DNA of 14,586 nt from an uncultured Lachnospiraceae bacterium. GTDB lineage: Bacteria > Bacillota > Clostridia > Lachnospirales > Lachnospiraceae. Made by a program: the position numbers and the translations under genes. Shown here piece after piece: positions 14,490-14,586 of this stretch; position 1 is the stretch's first letter, and each line of letters opens with the position of its first letter. The DNA lies in NCBI GenBank assembly GCA_937965795.1, contig CALCMD010000120.1, forward strand, positions 1 through 14,586. The letters run 5' to 3'. The notes below the pieces were generated by a model. The model saw only the letters and a list, made by a program, of their open reading frames with translations, was not told where the DNA came from and searched no databases.

Positions 14490-14586
14490 CTTGCGTGTAT
14501 AAAAAGACATGAAATACTGCATGATGGCAAGAAAACCAAGATGGAAAATTCAAAAAATCATCAAAATTAGGTAAAGTATCTATAAA

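Noticed and set aside
14509..14574. Small plus-strand open frame of 21 codons near the right edge
   Set aside because: No clear ribosome binding site, very short, Lys-rich as expected for AT-rich DNA; likely part of the regulatory gap.

Overview
The window is a division and cell-wall (dcw) cluster from a low-to-mid GC Firmicute, most likely a Clostridia member of the Lachnospiraceae type. This rests on the gene order, on tandem class B penicillin-binding proteins without PASTA domains, on the lack of ftsA beside ftsZ, on the strong purine-rich ribosome binding sites and on the wording of the MraZ, MurD and FtsZ proteins. The species cannot be named from the sequence alone.

Layout. Bases 1-290 hold no convincing gene: first a GC-rich, strongly self-complementary stretch of unknown identity (possibly the end of a structured RNA cut by the window edge), then an AT-rich promoter and a four-fold 10-bp repeat that matches the known pattern of MraZ operators. 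From 291 to 13553 eleven genes run on the plus strand: mraZ, rsmH, ftsL, a first class B PBP, a second class B PBP (SpoVD position), mraY, murD, ftsW (SEDS), murA, ftsQ/divIB and ftsZ. A convergent hairpin follows, then an AraC-family regulator on the minus strand (13605-14435) with a 22-bp-spaced direct repeat in front of it.

How it works together. MraY and MurD act in precursor synthesis (lipid I formation and D-Glu addition), and MurA makes the first committed precursor. FtsW polymerises lipid II glycan and the class B PBPs cross-link it. FtsL and FtsQ/DivIB hold the divisome synthase complex, and FtsZ is the ring scaffold. RsmH modifies 16S rRNA, and MraZ is the likely autoregulator. murE, murF, murG, murC, murB and ftsA are not in this window.

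The cluster does not look like one simple operon. Good sigma-A type promoters with 17-bp spacers sit before mraZ (189-217), mraY (6245-6273) and ftsZ (12265-12293). A 14-bp perfect hairpin ending in six T lies between the two PBP genes, and its 3' arm contains the ribosome binding site of the second PBP. That hairpin, the KTA (not KTG) motif of the second PBP, and the acidic 'TDENG' tails of the first PBP and FtsQ are the most unusual points. I see no mobile element, CRISPR, tRNA or rRNA, and no evidence of a wholly new system.
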